A stretch of 31,653 bases of DNA, taken from the NCBI GenBank assembly GCA_052148715.1, contig JBKQHQ010000064.1, positions 1 through 31,653 on the forward strand, given 5' to 3'. Source of the stretch: JBKQHQ01 sp052148715 (GTDB lineage Bacteria; Pseudomonadota; Alphaproteobacteria; Rhizobiales; Xanthobacteraceae). The position numbers and the translations under genes were made by a program. Below, in pieces: positions 29,220 to 31,653 of the stretch; position 1 is the stretch's first letter, and each line of letters begins with the position of its first letter. The notes under the pieces were generated by a model. That model saw nothing but the letters and a program-made list of their open reading frames with translations, searched no databases and was not told the origin of the DNA.

Positions 29220-30134
29220 ATGAGCTGGCTTCCTTCCAACGATCCTATCCTCGGCGACCACCGCACGTGCGATGCGCTCGAGCTCGTCATCGTGCCGCGG
29301 GCGCGCGACCTCGGCGGTTTTTCGGTGCGGCGCGCGCTGCCGCACGGCAAGCGGCAGATGGTCGGGCCGTTCATCTTCTTCGATCAGATGGGGCCGGTGC
29401 AGTTCTTGGCCGGGCAGGGGGTTGACGTGCGGCCGCATCCGCATATCGGGCTCGCCACCGTCACCTATCTGTTCGACGGCCGGATGATGCATCGCGACAG
29501 CGAGGGCAACATCCAGGAGATCATCCCGGGCGCCATGAACCTGATGACGGCCGGGCGCGGCATCGCCCATTCGGAGCGCACGCCCGGCAAGGAGCGCGAG
29601 CTCGGGCAGGGGATGTTCGGCATCCAGAGCTGGATCGCGCTGCCCGCGGGCCAGGAGGAGATCGCGCCCTCGTTCCAGCATTTCGACGCCGACACCCTGC
29701 CGGTCGTCGAGGAAGGCGGCCTCTGGGCGCGCGTCGTGGCGGGTGCGGCGTTCGGCGCCAAGGCGCCGGTCGGCATGCTCTCCGACTGGTTCTATGTCGA
29801 GGTGAAGCTTGCCGAAGGCGCCGCGGCGCCGCTCGACCTCGACCACGAGGAGCGGGCCGTCTATGTCGCCGACGGCGAGGTCGACATCGCCGGCGAGCGC
29901 TTCGAGGGCCCGCGGCTCCTGGTCTTCCGCCCGGGCGACCGCATCACCGTCACCGCCGTGCGCCCCTCGCGGCTGATGTTTCTGGGCGGCGCGGCGCTCG
30001 AAGGCCCGCGCTACATCTGGTGGAATTTCGTCTCCTCGAGCCGCGAGCGCATCGAATCCGCCAAGGAGGACTGGAAGATGAACCGCTTCGCCCCGGTCCC
30101 CGGCGACTTCGAGTTCATCCCGCTCCCGGAGTGA
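29220..30134 (+). CDS. Pirin family protein
   Basis: This 304-residue bicupin protein belongs to the pirin family. The N-terminal cupin holds the metal-site residues: His73 and His75 in VRPHPHIGLATVTYLF, then His117 and Glu119 in GRGIAHSERTP, matching the iron ligands of characterised pirins. The C-terminal cupin lies at about 180-265, and the tail PRYIWWNFVSSSRERIESAKEDW is a family signature. Bacterial pirins include quercetinases and proteins that modulate metabolic enzymes; which applies here is unknown. The ATG at 29220 is set by the strong AAGGAG; the open frame back to 29040 is not protein-like. Its TGA at 30132-30134 is followed 20 bases later by the 151-bp palindromic element. Confidence 0.9.
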   Translation: MSWLPSNDPILGDHRTCDALELVIVPRARDLGGFSVRRALPHGKRQMVGPFIFFDQMGPVQFLAGQGVDVRPHPHIGLATVTYLFDGRMMHRDSEGNIQEIIPGAMNLMTAGRGIAHSERTPGKERELGQGMFGIQSWIALPAGQEEIAPSFQHFDADTLPVVEEGGLWARVVAGAAFGAKAPVGMLSDWFYVEVKLAEGAAAPLDLDHEERAVYVADGEVDIAGERFEGPRLLVFRPGDRITVTAVRPSRLMFLGGAALEGPRYIWWNFVSSSRERIESAKEDWKMNRFAPVPGDFEFIPLPE

Positions 30135-30154
30135 CGCGAAACGTGGCAACGTTT

Positions 30155-30305
30155 GTAGGGTGGGCAAAGGCGGCCCCGCCGTCTTGGTTGAGGCACCGCG
30201 CCGGGGCCGCCGTGCCCACGCGGCGCTCCGGCCTGTGCGCGTGGGCACGGCGGAATGCGCACCGTGCCAGCGCGGCAAGGCCGTGGCCGCCTTTGCCCAC
30301 CCTAC
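30155..30305. repeat. 151-bp MITE-like element with 21-bp terminal inverted repeats
   Basis: The left end GTAGGGTGGGCAAAGGCGG plus CC (30155-30175) is exactly repeated in inverted form at 30285-30305. Inside is a second perfect 16-bp inverted repeat, CCGCCGTGCCCACGCG (30207-30222) with its complement at 30238-30253 around a 15-nt loop. No transposase is encoded and no clear target duplication is seen. This is the well-known look of small, non-autonomous palindromic elements of Bradyrhizobium-like genomes. Its right end runs into the start of the binding-protein gene. Confidence 0.8.
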
Positions 30306-31540
30306 GCCGCTGCAGTTTGGCCATCGCAACCCTGCTGCTGCTCGGCCTCGCGGCGCGGCCGGCGCAGGCGGAGGCGGTGCGCATCGGGTTCAGCATGCCG
30401 CTTACCGGGAGCCTTGCGGTCACCGGCAAGCCGGCGCTCTTGGCAAGCCAAATCTGGGCCGAGACCGTCAACGCGCAGGGCGGGCTCAACGGCCGTCCGG
30501 TCGAACTCGTGTTCTACGACGATCAGAGCAATCCGGCGCTGGTGCCGGGGATCTATTCGAAGCTCATCGATGTCGACAAAGTGGACCTCGCCATTCCGGG
30601 CTACTCCACCAACATGACCGCGCCCTACATGCCGACCGCGATCGCGCACAATCTGCTCGTTGTCAGCTATTTCTGCCTGGCGCTGAACGAGCAGTTCCAC
30701 TATCCGCGCTATTTCTCCATGGTGCCGTTCGGGCCGCAGCCGAAGATTTCGCTGTCGAAGGGTTTCTTCGACATCGCGGCGGCGCAGACGCCGAAGCCGG
30801 CGACCGTCGCGGTGGTCTCCGCCGACGCGGAATTCGCGCAGGGGGCGGCCCAGGGCGCGCGCGAGAATCTGAAAGAGCACGGCTTTTCGATCGTCTACGA
30901 CCGCACCTATCCGCCCGGCACGGTCGACTTCTCGCCGATCATCCGCTCGGTGCAGGCGGCGAGCCCGGACATCGTCTATGTCGCGTCCTATCCGGCCGAC
31001 GGCGCGGGCCTGGTGCGGGCCGCGAGCGAGCTGCGGCTGCGCACCAAAATGTTCGGCGGCAGCATGGTCGGGATGCAGTCGACGCCGCTGCGCATGCAGC
31101 TCGGCCCGCTGCTCAACGGCCTCGTCCACCACGACTTCTGGGTGCCCGATGCGAAGCTGATGTATCCCGGCATCGAGGCCTTCCTCGCCGCCTACCAGGC
31201 GCGCGCGGCGGCGTCGGGCGACGACCCGCTCGGCTACTACGCGCCGCCCTACGCCTATGCGCGCATGCAGGTGATCGGCGAGGCGGTCGCCGCGACCGGC
31301 TCGCTCGATCCCGACCGGCTTGCCGCCTATCTGCACGCCAACACGCTGCACACCATCGTCGGCGACATCAAATTCGGCCCCGACGGCGAGTGGTCCAAAC
31401 CCGGCGTCCTGTTCATCCAGTACCAGGGTATCACCGGCAACGGCCTCGACCAGTTCCGCCGCCCCGGCACCTACGTGGTGCTGGCGCCGGAGGATCTCCG
31501 CGGCCCCGGCACCTTGCGCTACCCGTACAGGGATCAGTGA
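30293..31540 (+). CDS. ABC transporter substrate-binding protein, branched-chain amino acid (LIV) type
   Basis: This periplasmic binding protein of the Peripla_BP_6 class has about 415 residues. Mature sequence begins EAVRIGFSMPLTGSLAVTGK, the conserved opening of LivJ-like proteins, followed by AQGGLNGRPVELVFYDDQSNP. Later blocks are DIVYVASYPADGAGLVRA and the C-terminal DGEWSKPGVLFIQYQG. In catabolic settings such proteins often bind aromatic acids rather than amino acids. No ATG is available in frame. A TTG at 30293 gives the ideal signal peptide MPTLRRCSLAIATLLLLGLA with ARPAQA, but this TTG and its weak AAGG site lie in the right arm of the palindromic element. TTG at 30317 and a GTG at 30131 overlapping the pirin stop are alternatives. 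No permease or ATPase genes are in the window. Confidence 0.82.
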   Translation: MPTLRRCSLAIATLLLLGLAARPAQAEAVRIGFSMPLTGSLAVTGKPALLASQIWAETVNAQGGLNGRPVELVFYDDQSNPALVPGIYSKLIDVDKVDLAIPGYSTNMTAPYMPTAIAHNLLVVSYFCLALNEQFHYPRYFSMVPFGPQPKISLSKGFFDIAAAQTPKPATVAVVSADAEFAQGAAQGARENLKEHGFSIVYDRTYPPGTVDFSPIIRSVQAASPDIVYVASYPADGAGLVRAASELRLRTKMFGGSMVGMQSTPLRMQLGPLLNGLVHHDFWVPDAKLMYPGIEAFLAAYQARAAASGDDPLGYYAPPYAYARMQVIGEAVAATGSLDPDRLAAYLHANTLHTIVGDIKFGPDGEWSKPGVLFIQYQGITGNGLDQFRRPGTYVVLAPEDLRGPGTLRYPYRDQ

Positions 31541-31594
31541 TCAGTTGTCAGTTGTCAATAATCAGTAATCAGAAGGTGAGAACAGCGTCCCGTG

Positions 31595-31653
31595 ATCTTC
31601 ACCTCCCCCCTCGTGGGGGAGGTCGATCGCAGCGCAATTGCGCTGCGATCGGG
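31595..31653. repeat. Palindromic intergenic repeat, copy 2 (cut by window end)
   Basis: It shares ATCTTCACCTCCCCCC, GGGGGAGGT and the large palindrome with the copy at 10511. Here the palindrome at 31624-31651 is perfect over 28 bases (arm CGATCGCAGCGCAA). It is preceded at 31537-31572 by short degenerate direct repeats of a CAGTTGT/ATCAGTA kind. The element continues past the right edge. Confidence 0.7.

Overview
The window is high-GC DNA from a proteobacterium, most likely an alphaproteobacterium of the Hyphomicrobiales (Bradyrhizobium/Rhodoplanes/Pseudolabrys type). The evidence is strong G/C bias at third positions with long shadow ORFs, tightly coupled operons (ATGA and TGATG overlaps), an HpaB/luciferase-like catabolic cluster, a LIV-type binding protein, and many small palindromic intergenic repeats of the kind common in that group. 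This placement is inference; no rRNA or other marker gene is present.

Layout. (1) 1-4224: a divergent catabolic cluster. An HpaB-type FADH2 monooxygenase and a cupin run leftward; an alpha/beta hydrolase and a luciferase-like flavin monooxygenase run rightward. They look like parts of an aromatic or xenobiotic breakdown pathway. (2) 4404-10454: three exported proteins in a row: a caspase-like protease fused to a SUMF1-like domain, a caspase-like protease fused to Sel1 repeats, and an unrecognised secreted protein. (3) 10655-26181: an accessory, defence-type island. A DUF488 protein is divergent from a tightly coupled four-gene operon: a DEAD/DEAH helicase with C-terminal DUF1998 (about 1731 aa once restored), a SNF2-like helicase, an Eco57I-type adenine methylase and an HNH nuclease. 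A convergent two-gene operon (DUF3696-type ABC ATPase plus PIN-like nuclease) follows. (4) 26462-28941: an isoprenylcysteine methyltransferase-family membrane protein, an AbrB-Doc toxin-antitoxin pair with a perfect 18-bp operator palindrome, a free-standing colicin E3-type ribonuclease toxin with an overlapping candidate immunity gene of low GC, and a gene remnant. (5) 29220-31653: a pirin and an ABC transporter binding protein whose start lies inside a palindromic repeat.

The most interesting part is the four-gene operon. It shares parts with class 1 DISARM (SNF2 helicase, adenine methylase, DUF1998) and with Druantia (one very large helicase-DUF1998 protein), but has an HNH nuclease as its fourth gene and no phospholipase D gene. 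Two of its genes carry single-base frameshifts: one in a G run of the helicase and one near the 5' end of the methylase, which hides the true methylase N terminus. As written, the system would be broken unless these are sequencing errors. The colicin E3-type toxin keeps all four known catalytic residues yet has no delivery domain.

Small repeats punctuate most gene borders. A ~60-80 bp palindromic element occurs at 10511 and again at the right end, a 151-bp element with 21-bp terminal inverted repeats lies at 30155-30305, and REP-like hairpins lie at 9164, 9252, 26294 and 27154.
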